The notes under the pieces were generated by a model, which worked only from the letters and a program-made list of their open reading frames with translations, was not told where the DNA came from and did no database searches. This document shows positions 33,401-41,369 of a stretch of DNA of 64,000 bases, one piece after another. The stretch is from the NCBI GenBank assembly GCA_040218145.1, contig JAVJQK010000041.1:1-64000 (forward strand). Reading direction: 5' to 3'. The position numbers were made by a program, and so were the translations under genes. The DNA comes from Sandaracinaceae bacterium. GTDB lineage: Bacteria > Myxococcota_A > Polyangia > Polyangiales > Sandaracinaceae. Every line of letters starts with the position of its first letter. Positions within the stretch are counted from its first letter, which is position 1.

Positions 33401-33880
33401 CGTCCCGATGGGCGCCTCGGCGAAGACGTCGCGGCCTTGCTCGGCCAGCACCTTCGCCGGATAGATGGAGCTGAAGAAGAGGCGCCTGAGGAACATCGCG
33501 TCCGGGAACGCCGTCTCGAACTGGACTCGGTGGGTGTCGAGCTTCGTCACCGCCGCGATCGAGCCGAGGATCCCCCCGCCGAGGGCGGACGGTGTGGGGC
33601 TCCGGTGCGCGGCGAACGTCGCCACGACGGAGTCGGCGTCGAACGGCTCGCCGTTCGTGAACTCGACCCCACCCCGCAACTCGAACTCCCAGGTCGTGGG
33701 AGAGGTCCGCTCCCACGAGGTCGCGAGCGACGGCGCCGGGTTCCCGTCGACGTCGATGTGAATCAGGCCGTCGTTGATCGTGGTGATCAAGACGTAGGAC
33801 TCGGGGTCGAACGCGTGAAACGCGCTCAGCGCGGGCGGGTCGACGGAGTAGATGGCAATCGAGCAGCGGGACGACTTCAT
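30434..33880 (-). CDS. Cytoplasmic SBP_bac_5 - PAS - HPt - CheA-type ATPase fusion kinase
   Basis: A 1148-residue sensor protein. Residues ~15-500 form an oligopeptide/dipeptide-binding SBP_bac_5 domain (FELRGGVEFTNGEPFDADSV, APIGTGAYRLESWEKGREIV, DVRVRRALNHAVHR). There is no signal peptide and no membrane helix anywhere, so the binding domain should work in the cytoplasm. Two PAS-like domains follow (about 563-675 and 680-800). An HPt domain has phospho-acceptor H853 (ALHTAKGVLAQF). The CheA-type ATPase domain shows HLLRNSVDHGVE (999-1010), VDDGRGIDGD and DTSGRGVGMAAV. No CheW-binding domain or receiver is attached, and no regulator gene is adjacent. The ATG at 33880 has AAGGAG upstream. SgrR is a known cytosolic SBP_bac_5 sensor, but with a different output. 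Confidence 0.9.
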   Translation of the reverse strand: MKSSRCSIAIYSVDPPALSAFHAFDPESYVLITTINDGLIHIDVDGNPAPSLATSWERTSPTTWEFELRGGVEFTNGEPFDADSVVATFAAHRSPTPSALGGGILGSIAAVTKLDTHRVQFETAFPDAMFLRRLFFSSIYPAKVLAEQGRDVFAEAPIGTGAYRLESWEKGREIVLARNPKHWAGRATIDELRFPIVRQKWWPEYLEAGLVDMALNIDSHDATRLEGAEGVSVEHAPAAVSQWFLWNNEGPLADVRVRRALNHAVHRPLIVEVAEHGHGRAQTSIATAESEGYEPDVTTYPYNPELAKSLLAEAGYEDGFTLRGVVSETSTTVFLAVQEFLARIGVRLEGEIMPRSEWIGRVVVPRLMGGTPYDGDFGLVMVDNPVLDSLFHQFIFFFSQSPWTFTQNETYDAQFLKAATAFEEETPGEARRELERYVSDQALLLFTVQQHVYAAFREGFHLPLPKSGHFNTEAFWDARCDADLARPAKPEDLVHYQPESPDMTALLEATSHVGTFFLRDGSEFSARSVERIWKNVSTSEERWRLQTQPMMRTLVAQVEAKNNLASILDSTERSAIVGYSTTGQRLFVNEGYRRMIGVDEGSAFELIDAVAGNPRSEAIRQHIDAAGSWVGTVLVPMPDEEGLRHFHLTLAAVVDETGAKTGYTFVFSDFSGAEERIRSQAIRTILDNVPYGLLMVDSEHRVLEGYSRACDALFTRQGEKIEGETLEDLLGLDERLRAHFGVMLDQIFDDIFPEEVALDQLPKRLSSGDRWVSVSASVIRGDGGEVAKVLFNLLDISELIEAERSEERMRGVLKVLQHKESFAGFARSLDAALDELLRDTEVRSQGEMRRALHTAKGVLAQFSLNDLARRIHEIEDEPSITLAHLREVREAMHELLEENAAVWDISHHRRDADIIVRPSALQEIRAKVGAASSLEAAKELLGDAFLALEEKPFGVVAGPLRESCELHAAKRGKPVHFEIVGEEVAVPSRYREALGCITHLLRNSVDHGVETRAARGDKPPVPTIRVEVDRGDGLFRVAVVDDGRGIDGDALSARAVASGMLDAAAIAEMSEREKQELLFEDTLSTAEEITDTSGRGVGMAAVRAAVEAVAGRVLVESARGEGTRMELVFPDPRSAVRDARAPSHAPSA

Positions 33881-34324
33881 CTGGAGCTCCTTGTTGGTCC
33901 AGCGTTGGAGATGCGGTCGGAGACCCGACGGGGGGCTCGGGTCTCCGGTCGTGAGCGGCGGTCGGGCTCGCCTCGGCCTCTCCCGTGAGAGAGGCGCGCG
34001 GAGACTCGGACCGCGGGCTTCGAGGGCGGTCGGACGAGGCGCATCGCGCTCGCTGGCCACAGCGCGCCCCGACCCCCGACGATGCTCCCAACTGTGCCCA
34101 TCCGTCGCCAGACTCCCCTCGCGGTCCGTCGATGGGCTGCGCTCGTCGGAGATGCCGAAGCATTCCCCTCGTGCTCAGCACACCCGCGGGCCGCTCGGAC
34201 GGATCCAAACGGCGCGCAGCAGAGCGCTTGAGGGTCCACCGACGCAGACCTGCTCTTCGGCCACCCTTCGCCCGGATGGGTAGGTAGACCGTTGGCGACT
34301 CGAGCGGCGCGCTGCGCCGTGGGC
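33881..34324 (-). promoter_or_regulatory. 444-bp leader region with two strong hairpins
   Basis: A gene-free stretch upstream of the fusion-kinase gene. Read on the minus strand, two hairpins lie close to the kinase start. GGAGACCCGA (33919-33928) pairs perfectly with TCGGGTCTCC (33937-33946) across 8 bases. GCCTCTC (33975-33981) pairs with GAGAGGC a few bases on. Neither has a T-tract. The kinase Shine-Dalgarno lies at about 33886-33891. The rest shows no conserved coding potential. Possible roles are an attenuator or 5' leader element, or a terminator for the upstream gene. Confidence 0.4.
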
Positions 34325-36046
34325 CTACTCTCGCCCGAAGCGCCCGCGCAGGGCGCTGCCGGGAGGGAGGCGGCGCTCGCCGTCGAGCCGCGGATCCTCG
34401 AACCGCCCGCTCTCGTCGAACCCGAGGCCGCGCCACTCCTCGAAGGTCCAGGTCCGGCCGCCCCAGTGGCTCTCGTAGACCACGCCGGAGCCCGAGAACG
34501 ACAGGTTGCCGTCGATCGCCACGCGCCCCGCCGTGGTGATGTCGCCGTGGGTGTCCGGGTTCTCGGTGCGGAAGGCCGGCCCGTGCACGATGAGGTTCGC
34601 GTAGACGTTGATGTCGCCGCTCCCGTCGTTGCCGATGCTCCAGCGCATCCGGATCGGCGCGCCCACCGAGGTGTTGTGGTGCACGTAGATCCCGCGGATC
34701 CACCCCGGCTGATGACCGATGCGCACCGCCTCGACGACGTCGAACGCCAGGTTGTAGGAGATCTCGGTGTCTTCCTGCGAGGCCTGGTTCAGCAGCGAGA
34801 CTCCGATCTCGCAGCCGTGCAGCACGTTGTGGCGGAAGACGTTGCGGTATCCGTCGTCCTTGTCCTGGATGCAGTGTCCGTCGATGTCGAACGCCTCGTT
34901 GTCCTCGAGCAGCGCGCGACCGACGTCGTAGAAGACGACTCCGCCGCCGTGCCCGAGGGTGCTCGCCTGGTCGTGGAGCGCACACTCCTGCACGACGAGA
35001 TCGTCGTAGGACGCGACCTCCCCCGGCGTACGCGCGCCGTTGTCCTCCGAGAAGATCAGCGCGGGGTTGTTCGCGCTGTCCGAGCGCACGCCGTGCAGGT
35101 CGCAGCGGTGGAAGACGATGTGGCTCGAGCGGCCCTGCAGCCAGAAGAGCTTCGCGCCGCCGTTCCGGACCTCCAGCCCCTGGAAGAGCAGCCGCTGGTC
35201 GGCGTCGCGACCGATCGCGGTGGCGCTGCCGCCGAAGTCGAGCACCGGCCGCGTCTCTCCCAGCCCCACGAACGCCTCCGGCGCGCCCGACCCGATGCGG
35301 CCCGTGACCGGGTAGGTGCCTGGCTCGATGTAGACCGTCGAGTCGGCGCCCCCCGCCTCGATGGCGTGGTCGAGCGAACGCCAGGGGGCCTCGCGCGAGC
35401 CGGCGGCGCCGTCGCTGCCGGACGGCGAGACGAAGCGGGCGCCGTCCGTCGTGACCGTGAGCGTCAGGGTGAGGGTCTCGCTGGCGCCCAGCGAATCGGA
35501 GATCCGGACGACGACCGCGCTCTCGCCCAGGGTCTCGGGCGTCCACGTCATCGTCCCCGTGCGCCCGTCGATCGACAGACCCGCGGGGCCCTCGACGAGG
35601 GTGAAGCGGTACGGGTACGCCCCGCCTCGCACGGCGACGCGTGAGACGTAGGGCAGCCCGGGGTAGAGCCGGGTTCGGTTCCAGCCAGCCACCTCCAGCG
35701 GCCACCTCGGCGTGTTCACGGCGAGGCAGGTCGGGCCCACCGGCGCGCGCCCCTCGTCGCACTCACAGCGCGCGACCGACCCATCGACGACGCAGCGCCC
35801 GTGGCCGGAGCAGTCGACGCCCTCGCAGGTCGCGGTGACGGGCGGGCCCGCGTCCATCGCGTCTCCCCCGTCCAGGTCGCGGCCCGCGTCGTCCCCCGCG
35901 GCGCGGCCCGCGTCCCCGCCGTCCTGCACCGCGACGCCCGCGTCCGCCCGCGACGCGTCGGGGCCGTCCATGGAAGGCTCGCATGCCCACATCAGGACGA
36001 GCGAGAGGCTGATCGCAGCCGGGGCACGGAGCGCGTCGATGATCAT
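34325..36046 (-). CDS. Lipoprotein with EGF-like, Ig-like and parallel beta-helix domains
   Basis: A 573-residue surface lipoprotein. MIIDALRAPAAISLSLVLMWAC places the lipidated Cys at 22, followed by a DAG/DGG-rich linker. An EGF-like module follows (CEGVDCSGHGRCVVDGSVARCEC). An Ig-like putative (He_PIG) domain spans about residues 115-200 (PYRFTLVEGPAGLSIDGRTGTMTWTP). From ~205 to the end there is a right-handed parallel beta-helix: FVSPSGSDGAAGSREAPWRSL, then ladder-like repeats such as ECALHDQASTLGHGGGVVF. Such helices bind or cleave polysaccharides; no catalytic residues could be assigned. ATG 36046 was chosen for the signal peptide. Confidence 0.8.
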   Translation of the reverse strand: MIIDALRAPAAISLSLVLMWACEPSMDGPDASRADAGVAVQDGGDAGRAAGDDAGRDLDGGDAMDAGPPVTATCEGVDCSGHGRCVVDGSVARCECDEGRAPVGPTCLAVNTPRWPLEVAGWNRTRLYPGLPYVSRVAVRGGAYPYRFTLVEGPAGLSIDGRTGTMTWTPETLGESAVVVRISDSLGASETLTLTLTVTTDGARFVSPSGSDGAAGSREAPWRSLDHAIEAGGADSTVYIEPGTYPVTGRIGSGAPEAFVGLGETRPVLDFGGSATAIGRDADQRLLFQGLEVRNGGAKLFWLQGRSSHIVFHRCDLHGVRSDSANNPALIFSEDNGARTPGEVASYDDLVVQECALHDQASTLGHGGGVVFYDVGRALLEDNEAFDIDGHCIQDKDDGYRNVFRHNVLHGCEIGVSLLNQASQEDTEISYNLAFDVVEAVRIGHQPGWIRGIYVHHNTSVGAPIRMRWSIGNDGSGDINVYANLIVHGPAFRTENPDTHGDITTAGRVAIDGNLSFSGSGVVYESHWGGRTWTFEEWRGLGFDESGRFEDPRLDGERRLPPGSALRGRFGRE

Positions 36047-36196
36047 GTTCCGAGCATCGGGGTCGGGCCGGCCGCCCACAAGGAGCGCTCGCTAACCTCG
36101 GCTTATCGCGCGCCGAAGCGGTCACGTTCCCCGTCGCCATGCGCCGCAGGGCCGCTTGACGTCTTCGCGTGCGTGGTGCAAAGCGACGCGGCGAAC

Positions 36197-36820
36197 ATGC
36201 GACGCCTCGCGCTCATCGGTTCGATCCTGCTCCTTGTCGGGGCGCCCACCGCCGCCAGCGCACAGACGAGCGGCGCAGGCGGCGACGACTGGCTGCGCTT
36301 CGAGCTCGACGGGCCACATCCCTTCATCGGGCTCGTCGGGCTGGGCGGGCCGAGCTTCGTCGGCGTGCGGTTTCTCGGCGCCGAGTCGATCACGTGGTCG
36401 GACGGGCCGCTCGGCGCCGGGCTGTTCGCGGTGCGCGGGGGCGTCTATCTCGACCGCCACGAGCTGGCGCTCGAGGTCAGCCCTGGGACCCTGTTCTGGA
36501 CGGAAGGGCTCAACGGGCCGGCGGTGCAGGTGATCGCGACGTACGCCCAGCTCGTGACCCTGCACGAGGGGGCGGACGTGTCGATCTACTGGCCGCTCCG
36601 GATCGGGCCGGGCTTCTTCACCGGCAACACGGGTGACAACTGGTTCCTCGTGGTGCGCGCCGATCTCCTCGGGATCGCGCTCCGGGTCGGGCACCTGGTC
36701 GTCGACCTGCACCTGCCGTCATTTCGATACGCGGTCCGGCCCGCAGACAGGGAGGCGGTGCTGCGCGACGCGCACGTGTTCCACTGGCTGGCCGGGGTGA
36801 GCGCGAGCTACGCGTTCTGA
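36197..36820 (+). CDS. Hypothetical secreted beta-rich protein
   Basis: A 207-residue protein with a standard signal peptide (MRRLALIGSILLLVGAPTAASAQ). The mature part is strand-rich (WLRFELDGPHPFIGLVGLGG, GLFAVRGGVYLDRHELALEV, WFLVVRADLLGIALRVGHLV) and ends in HWLAGVSASYAF, a terminal Phe typical of outer-membrane barrels. No family was recognised. Its 3' end overlaps the convergent prfH gene by 13 bases. Confidence 0.6.
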   Translation: MRRLALIGSILLLVGAPTAASAQTSGAGGDDWLRFELDGPHPFIGLVGLGGPSFVGVRFLGAESITWSDGPLGAGLFAVRGGVYLDRHELALEVSPGTLFWTEGLNGPAVQVIATYAQLVTLHEGADVSIYWPLRIGPGFFTGNTGDNWFLVVRADLLGIALRVGHLVVDLHLPSFRYAVRPADREAVLRDAHVFHWLAGVSASYAF

Positions 36821-37464
36821 CGCGCTTCGCTCCGCACCAGCTCGCTCCGGATCAGGTCGTCTCCGGCGAGCGCCCACGCCACCACCGCCGCGCCGCGCTC
36901 GACCCCGAGGGCGCGCTGGCGTCGGTCTCGCTCGGTCCGGTCGCGCGCCGCATCGAGCCGCCGCCTCCACGCGCGGCCCAGCTCCTCGAGCGCGCGCCGC
37001 TTGTTCCGATGCTGCGAGCGCTCGCTCTCGATCCGCACGCTGAGGCCCGAGCGCGCGTGCACCGCGCGGACGGCCGACTCGGTCTTGTTGACGTGCTGGC
37101 CCCCCGCGCCGCCCGCGCGGCAGGTCTCGAAGCGCACCTCGGTCGGATCGATCCGCTCCGCCTCCTCGACCGACGCGGCGCAGGTGACCCCGGCGAACCA
37201 GCGCTTGCGGTCACGCTTGCCGCGACGCGCGCTGCGCTGGACGAGGGTGTGCGTCCCGAGCAGCGACTCGACGGCGGCGCGCGGCCCGAAGACCAAGAGG
37301 TCCACCGAGCGGGGCGCGTCGGTCGGCCCGTGCACGACGCTCCCCTCGAGCGCCAGGCCGCGCGCCTCGACCTCGCGCTCGAGCGCGTCGGCCAGACGCC
37401 GCACGAACTGGCGCGCCTCGATCGGGCCGACGCCCGAGGACACCGTGAGGATCAGCGCGCTCAT
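36808..37464 (-). CDS. prfH: PrfH, release-factor-like ribosome rescue protein
   Basis: A 218-residue class I release-factor relative lacking the N-terminal domain of RF1/RF2. The catalytic GGQ motif is intact (CRAGGAGGQHVNKTESAVR) and is followed by the usual basic helix (SERSQHRNKRRALEEL). PrfH frees peptides from ribosomes whose decoding-centre RNA has been cut, and the partner ligase RtcB2 then reseals the RNA. Its ATG overlaps the rtcB stop by four bases, as expected for this conserved pair. It converges with the 36197 gene. Confidence 0.93.
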   Translation of the reverse strand: MSALILTVSSGVGPIEARQFVRRLADALEREVEARGLALEGSVVHGPTDAPRSVDLLVFGPRAAVESLLGTHTLVQRSARRGKRDRKRWFAGVTCAASVEEAERIDPTEVRFETCRAGGAGGQHVNKTESAVRAVHARSGLSVRIESERSQHRNKRRALEELGRAWRRRLDAARDRTERDRRQRALGVERGAAVVAWALAGDDLIRSELVRSEARQNA

Positions 37465-38720
37465 CGCTTCACCGTCAACAGCGGCTGCAAGGACGCGACG
37501 CGGGTCGCGGCGCCCGCGCGCTCCAGGCTCTCGATCACCGGCTCGATCGGCTTGTAGGCGTCGGGGTGCTCCTCGTACATGAGCCGTGGGTCGTCGCACA
37601 GGACGCGCGCGCCGAGCGCGCTCCGCTCGAGCGAGCGGCGCCTGTGCTTGGCCCGCAGCTTCTCGTACGCCTCCGAGCGCCCCATGCGTCGGCCCGCGCC
37701 GTGCGCGACGCTCGACAGGCACGCGTCACAGCCGAGCCCGCGCATCAGCCAGCTCGGCGCGCCGCGGCTGCCGAGCACCACGGTCGGCTGGTCGGCGGCC
37801 GCGGGCGCGGCGCCCTTGCGGTGGAGGTAGCCAGGGCCGCCGTCCGGCTCGACCGCGTTGTGCACGATGTCGAACGCGGCGGCGACGCGCGCGGCGCTCC
37901 CGAGCCCGGCCGCCTGGAGCAGTCGCCACGCGCAGAGCAAGCGGTTGGTGCGCGCGTAGCGCACGGCGCCGCGGAGGTCGGCGAGGTAGCCGTCGAGCGC
38001 GTCGCCTTCGAGGATCTGGCCGACGTACCGCGCCGCGACCTCTGCGCCGAGCCCGCGCGAGCCGCTGTGCACCATCACGACCTGCGCGTCGGCCCGGGCC
38101 CCGAGCCGCTTCGCGCCAGCTCGGTCCGCGACCCGATCCACGCGCGCGATCTCCGCGAAGTGGTTGCCGCCGCCGACCGAGCCGAGCTGCGCGGCGAAGC
38201 GCGCCGCGTCGGTCCCCGTCAGGGCGCAGGGCCGCTCTCCGCTCTCTCCGCGGTAGGACGCCGGCTCCTCGAACGCCGGGTGCAGACACAGCTCGCGGAG
38301 CGCGTCGGGCACCCCGGGCAGCGTCGCCAGCCCCCGCGGCCCGCGGGTCCAGGCGGCCTCGAGGAGCGCGCCCCGATCCACGTCGGGCAGCAGCGCCTCG
38401 TCCCACGCCGCGCGCACCCGGCGCTCGAGCTGATCCCCGCGCGGCCCTCCGCGTCGGCCGATGAGCACCAGCACGCCGCAGCCCGCGTCCCCGCCGACGA
38501 GGTCGGGCACCACGCGCCCCTCGAAGAGGAAGACGGCCCCGATGGGGATGCCCCTCCCGGGGTGCAGGTCCGGCATGCCGACCGCGCGCGCGCACCCGGG
38601 CTGGGCCGCCACGCGCGCGAGCTGCGCGACGCCCTCGGACTCCATCCACACCGTGGGCCCCGCCACGATCGAGACGTGCGTGGGCGCCGCCTCCCTGAGC
38701 GATTCGTCGACCATCTCCAT
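37461..38720 (-). CDS. rtcB: RtcB-family RNA ligase (RtcB2 type)
   Basis: A 419-residue Mn2+/GTP-dependent RNA ligase that joins 2',3'-cyclic-phosphate or 3'-phosphate ends to 5'-OH ends. Active-site blocks are present: VGGDAGCGVLVL (metal-binding Asp and Cys), GSVGGGNHFAEI, VMVHSGSRGLG and SVAHGAGRRMGRSEA, the last including the guanylylated His. Pairing with prfH by a 4-base overlap marks it as the RtcB2 branch devoted to 16S rRNA repair rather than tRNA splicing. ATG 38720 is chosen because GAGGAG lies just upstream; ATG 38714 is two codons in. Driven by the sigma-54 promoter at 38741-38755. Confidence 0.93.
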   Translation of the reverse strand: MEMVDESLREAAPTHVSIVAGPTVWMESEGVAQLARVAAQPGCARAVGMPDLHPGRGIPIGAVFLFEGRVVPDLVGGDAGCGVLVLIGRRGGPRGDQLERRVRAAWDEALLPDVDRGALLEAAWTRGPRGLATLPGVPDALRELCLHPAFEEPASYRGESGERPCALTGTDAARFAAQLGSVGGGNHFAEIARVDRVADRAGAKRLGARADAQVVMVHSGSRGLGAEVAARYVGQILEGDALDGYLADLRGAVRYARTNRLLCAWRLLQAAGLGSAARVAAAFDIVHNAVEPDGGPGYLHRKGAAPAAADQPTVVLGSRGAPSWLMRGLGCDACLSSVAHGAGRRMGRSEAYEKLRAKHRRRSLERSALGARVLCDDPRLMYEEHPDAYKPIEPVIESLERAGAATRVASLQPLLTVKR

Positions 38721-38740
38721 GCTCCTCGCCGAGGGCCTTC

Positions 38741-38755
38741 GCAGTCCGCGTGCCA
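38741..38755 (-). promoter_or_regulatory. Sigma-54 (-24/-12) promoter for rtcB-prfH
   Basis: On the minus strand this reads TGGCACGCGGACTGC. TGGCACG matches the -24 element exactly, and CTGC after four bases matches the -12 element (consensus TTGC). The GG-to-GC distance is 12 bases, as required. Transcription should begin near 38729, about 9 bases before the rtcB ATG at 38720, leaving room for the GAGGAG ribosome site. The divergent gene encodes the RtcR activator that would open this promoter. Upstream activating sites should lie about 80-150 bases away, in or near the rtcR start region. Confidence 0.85.
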
Positions 38756-38826
38756 GGCGACCCGCACGTGGGATGGAGGCTCGGTGATGCGAAGCGCACC
38801 AGCTCTGGGATGGTGAGAGATGCATC

Positions 38827-40344
38827 ATGCGTGGTATGTCATGCACCATGCGCCTCCTGCTGAGCTGGTCGGATCGCTCGCGGGTCGAGGCGCGGCGCAC
38901 GCACCGCGTCGAGCGACGTCCGGACGACCAGGGGCCGCTGCTTCGGCTGCTCGCCCAGCCGGAGAGTCAGGGCGCCTACGACGCGGCGTGGCTGCTCACG
39001 ACGCCCTCGCACGCGGAGTCGACCGAGGCGCTGGCCGCGGACATGCGGCGCTTCGTGCCCGACGTGGAGGTGCGGGTGCTGCCCATCGAGGATCCCTCCG
39101 ACCACGAGCGGCTCTTCCACGCGCTCATGCCGATCGTCGCCGACGTGCCGGCGGACGCGGACGTCACCACGGTGCTCAGCGCGGGCACCCCGCAGGCGCA
39201 GACCCTCTGGGTCGTGCTCGTGAAGTCGGGACTGCTGCGCGCGCGAATGGTGCAGGTGATCCCGCCCGCGTTCGTGCCTCACCCGCACCCGAGAGCGATC
39301 CGCGAGGTCACGCTCGACATCGAGGGCTTCCCCGAGATCCGCGCGCTCCGTGAGGAGGTGCTGCAGCTCCGCGCGGCGGCGGGCGCGCGCGCCGGGATCG
39401 TCGGTCACAGCCCGGCGATCGAGGCGCTGATCCGGCGCCTCGGGAGGGTGGCCGTCGCCCGCGTGCCCGTGCTCGTGCTCGGGGAGACGGGGAGCGGCAA
39501 GGAGCTGGTGGCGCGCGCGGTGCACGCCGCGAGCGGTCGCCGGGACGGGCCCTTCCTGGCCGAGAACTGCGGCGCGCTTCCGTCGGGCACGCTCGAGAGC
39601 GAGCTCTTCGGGCACGAGCGCGGCGCGTTCACCGGGGCGTCGCAGCTGCGTCGCGGGCTGTTCGAGCTGGCGCACGGCGGCACGCTCTTCCTCGACGAGA
39701 TCGGGGAGGCTGGCCCCGCGGTGCAGGTGCGCCTGTTGCGGGTCCTCGAGACCGGGGTGCTCCGCCGGCTGGGGGGCGAGCGCGAGCTCGAGGTCGACGT
39801 GCGCGTCGTCGCGGCGACCCACCGCGACCTGGCCGCGATGGTGGCCGACGGCACGTTTCGCGAGGACCTCTACTACCGCATCAAGGGCGCGGTGCTCGAG
39901 GTCCCGCCGCTCCGGGAGCGCGTCTCGGATCTCGAGGCGCTGGTCGCGCACTTCCTCGACGAGCTCGTCGGCGACGGGGCGAGGCCCACGCCGACCCGCG
40001 CCGCGTGGCGCGCGATGCAGGCCTACGCCTGGCCCGGCAACGTGCGCGAGCTCCGCGCGGAGGTGGCGCGCTGGACGGTGTTCTGCGACGCGCGGGTCGG
40101 CGTGGAGGACCTGTCTCCCGAGATCCGTTCCGCCAAGCCGCCGGTGGTCGGACACGAGAAGATCGCGCGCCGCGCCCTCGCGCGCTCGGCTCCGCCCCGA
40201 CCGCTCGCCGAGATCGTGCGCGAGGTCGAGGACGCGGTGATCGCCCGCGCGCTCGAGCGCAACGAGGGGAACCTCTCTCGCACCGCGCGCGAGCTGCGCA
40301 TCGACCGCAACACGCTCAAGCGAAAGCTGCGCGGCCGGCGCTGA
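38827..40344 (+). CDS. rtcR: RtcR, CARF-domain sigma-54 activator of RNA repair
   Basis: A protein of about 505 residues. The N-terminal 180 residues form the CARF-like sensor of RtcR (MRLLLSWSD, then [24 protein letters not shown]), which binds RNA-derived ligands. The AAA+ domain has Walker A GETGSGKE, the sigma-54-contacting GAFTGA loop ([15 protein letters not shown]), Walker [12 protein letters not shown] and the arginine-rich [16 protein letters not shown] Fis-type helix-turn-helix closes the protein ([21 protein letters not shown]). Start options are ATG 38827 (weak TGAGAGA upstream), 38836 and 38848. It diverges from rtcB and is expected to activate it. Confidence 0.9.
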   Translation: MRGMSCTMRLLLSWSDRSRVEARRTHRVERRPDDQGPLLRLLAQPESQGAYDAAWLLTTPSHAESTEALAADMRRFVPDVEVRVLPIEDPSDHERLFHALMPIVADVPADADVTTVLSAGTPQAQTLWVVLVKSGLLRARMVQVIPPAFVPHPHPRAIREVTLDIEGFPEIRALREEVLQLRAAAGARAGIVGHSPAIEALIRRLGRVAVARVPVLVLGETGSGKELVARAVHAASGRRDGPFLAENCGALPSGTLESELFGHERGAFTGASQLRRGLFELAHGGTLFLDEIGEAGPAVQVRLLRVLETGVLRRLGGERELEVDVRVVAATHRDLAAMVADGTFREDLYYRIKGAVLEVPPLRERVSDLEALVAHFLDELVGDGARPTPTRAAWRAMQAYAWPGNVRELRAEVARWTVFCDARVGVEDLSPEIRSAKPPVVGHEKIARRALARSAPPRPLAEIVREVEDAVIARALERNEGNLSRTARELRIDRNTLKRKLRGRR

Positions 40345-40346
40345 GC

Positions 40347-41369
40347 TCAGCAGATCCGGGGGAGCTGTTCGCCGTTCGGGATGTCGAGCACGCGCTCTCC
40401 GCCGAGCGGGCCGCGGATCGTGACGACGCCGGGGTGGGCCTCTCGCACCTGGCCGATCAGCGCGGCCTGCGCGTCGAAGGCGCGCAAGGCGTCGAGGGCG
40501 CGTGGGAGGGCGGCCTCCGGGACGAACGCGACGAAGCGGCCCTCGCACGCGACGTAGAGAGGATCGAGGCCGAGCAGCTCGCACGCGTCGGACACCTCGG
40601 GCCGCACGGGGATCGCCTCTTCGTCGAGGCGCGCCCCGAGCCCGGTCGACCGGGCGAGCTCCGCGACCACCGTCGCCACGCCGCCGCGGGTCGCGTCGCG
40701 CATGCAGTGAATCTCTCCTGCGCCCATGAGCGCGGAGATCGTGGGCCAGAGCGGGGCCGCGTCGCTGACGAGGCCGGGGGGCAGCTCGAGCCCCTCGCGC
40801 GCGAGCATCACCGCGGTGCCGTGGTCTCCGACCGGCCCGCTGACGAGGATCGCGTCGCCGGGCCGGATGCGCGCGGGTCCCGTCTCGGCGAGCCGCTCCC
40901 CGATCCCCGTGGTCGTGATGAAGACTCCGTCGCCCTTGCCGCGCTCGACGACCTTCGTGTCGCCGGCCACGACGCGCACGCCGCTCGCCTCGGCCGCCGC
41001 GGCCATGGAGCGCACGATCCGCGCGAGGGTCACGAGCGGGAGGCCCTCCTCCAGGATGAAGCTCGCGGTCAGGTAGCGCGGAGCCGCGCCGCCCACCGAC
41101 AGATCGTTGATCGTGCCGTGCACCGCGAGGGAGCCGATGTCGCCGCCCGGGAAGAAGAGCGGACGGACGGTGAAGGCGTCGGTGGTCACCATCGGGACGC
41201 CGGAGAGGGACAGCGCCGCCGCGTCGTGCGCGCTGGCCGCGTGGGTGCCGAAGGATCGCAAGAAGAGCTCCTCGATCAGGCGCTGCATCACGCGGCCACC
41301 GCCGCCGTGGGCCAGGGTCACGTGCTCGTAGGCGCTGAAGGGGACGGGGCAGCTCGGCTCGTAGGTCAC
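40347..41369 (-). CDS. hypE: HypE, hydrogenase CN-ligand synthesis
   Basis: A 340-residue PurM-like ATPase that dehydrates the thiocarbamoyl group on its C-terminal Cys to thiocyanate for the [NiFe] active site. [19 protein letters not shown] opens the domain, [17 protein letters not shown] and [12 protein letters not shown] form the nucleotide site, and the chain ends in PRIC with the essential terminal Cys. The GTG at 41369 overlaps the hypD stop (GTGA), which fits the 336-residue E. coli protein better than the longer open frame to 41402. Last gene of the hydrogenase operon. Confidence 0.95.
   Translation of the reverse strand: MTYEPSCPVPFSAYEHVTLAHGGGGRVMQRLIEELFLRSFGTHAASAHDAAALSLSGVPMVTTDAFTVRPLFFPGGDIGSLAVHGTINDLSVGGAAPRYLTASFILEEGLPLVTLARIVRSMAAAAEASGVRVVAGDTKVVERGKGDGVFITTTGIGERLAETGPARIRPGDAILVSGPVGDHGTAVMLAREGLELPPGLVSDAAPLWPTISALMGAGEIHCMRDATRGGVATVVAELARSTGLGARLDEEAIPVRPEVSDACELLGLDPLYVACEGRFVAFVPEAALPRALDALRAFDAQAALIGQVREAHPGVVTIRGPLGGERVLDIPNGEQLPRIC

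Noticed and set aside
32508-35762. Long minus-strand frame spanning two genes and the gap between them
   Set aside because: Out of frame with both the SBP-kinase and the beta-helix lipoprotein; Arg/Pro/Gly-rich and without domains.
36808-37464. Ordinary peptide release factor 2
   Set aside because: Too short, lacks the N-terminal domain and the frameshift start of RF2, and is coupled to rtcB.
38827-40344. CARF-type sensor domain as evidence of a CRISPR system
   Set aside because: The domain belongs to RtcR next to rtcB-prfH; no repeats, spacers or cas genes are present.
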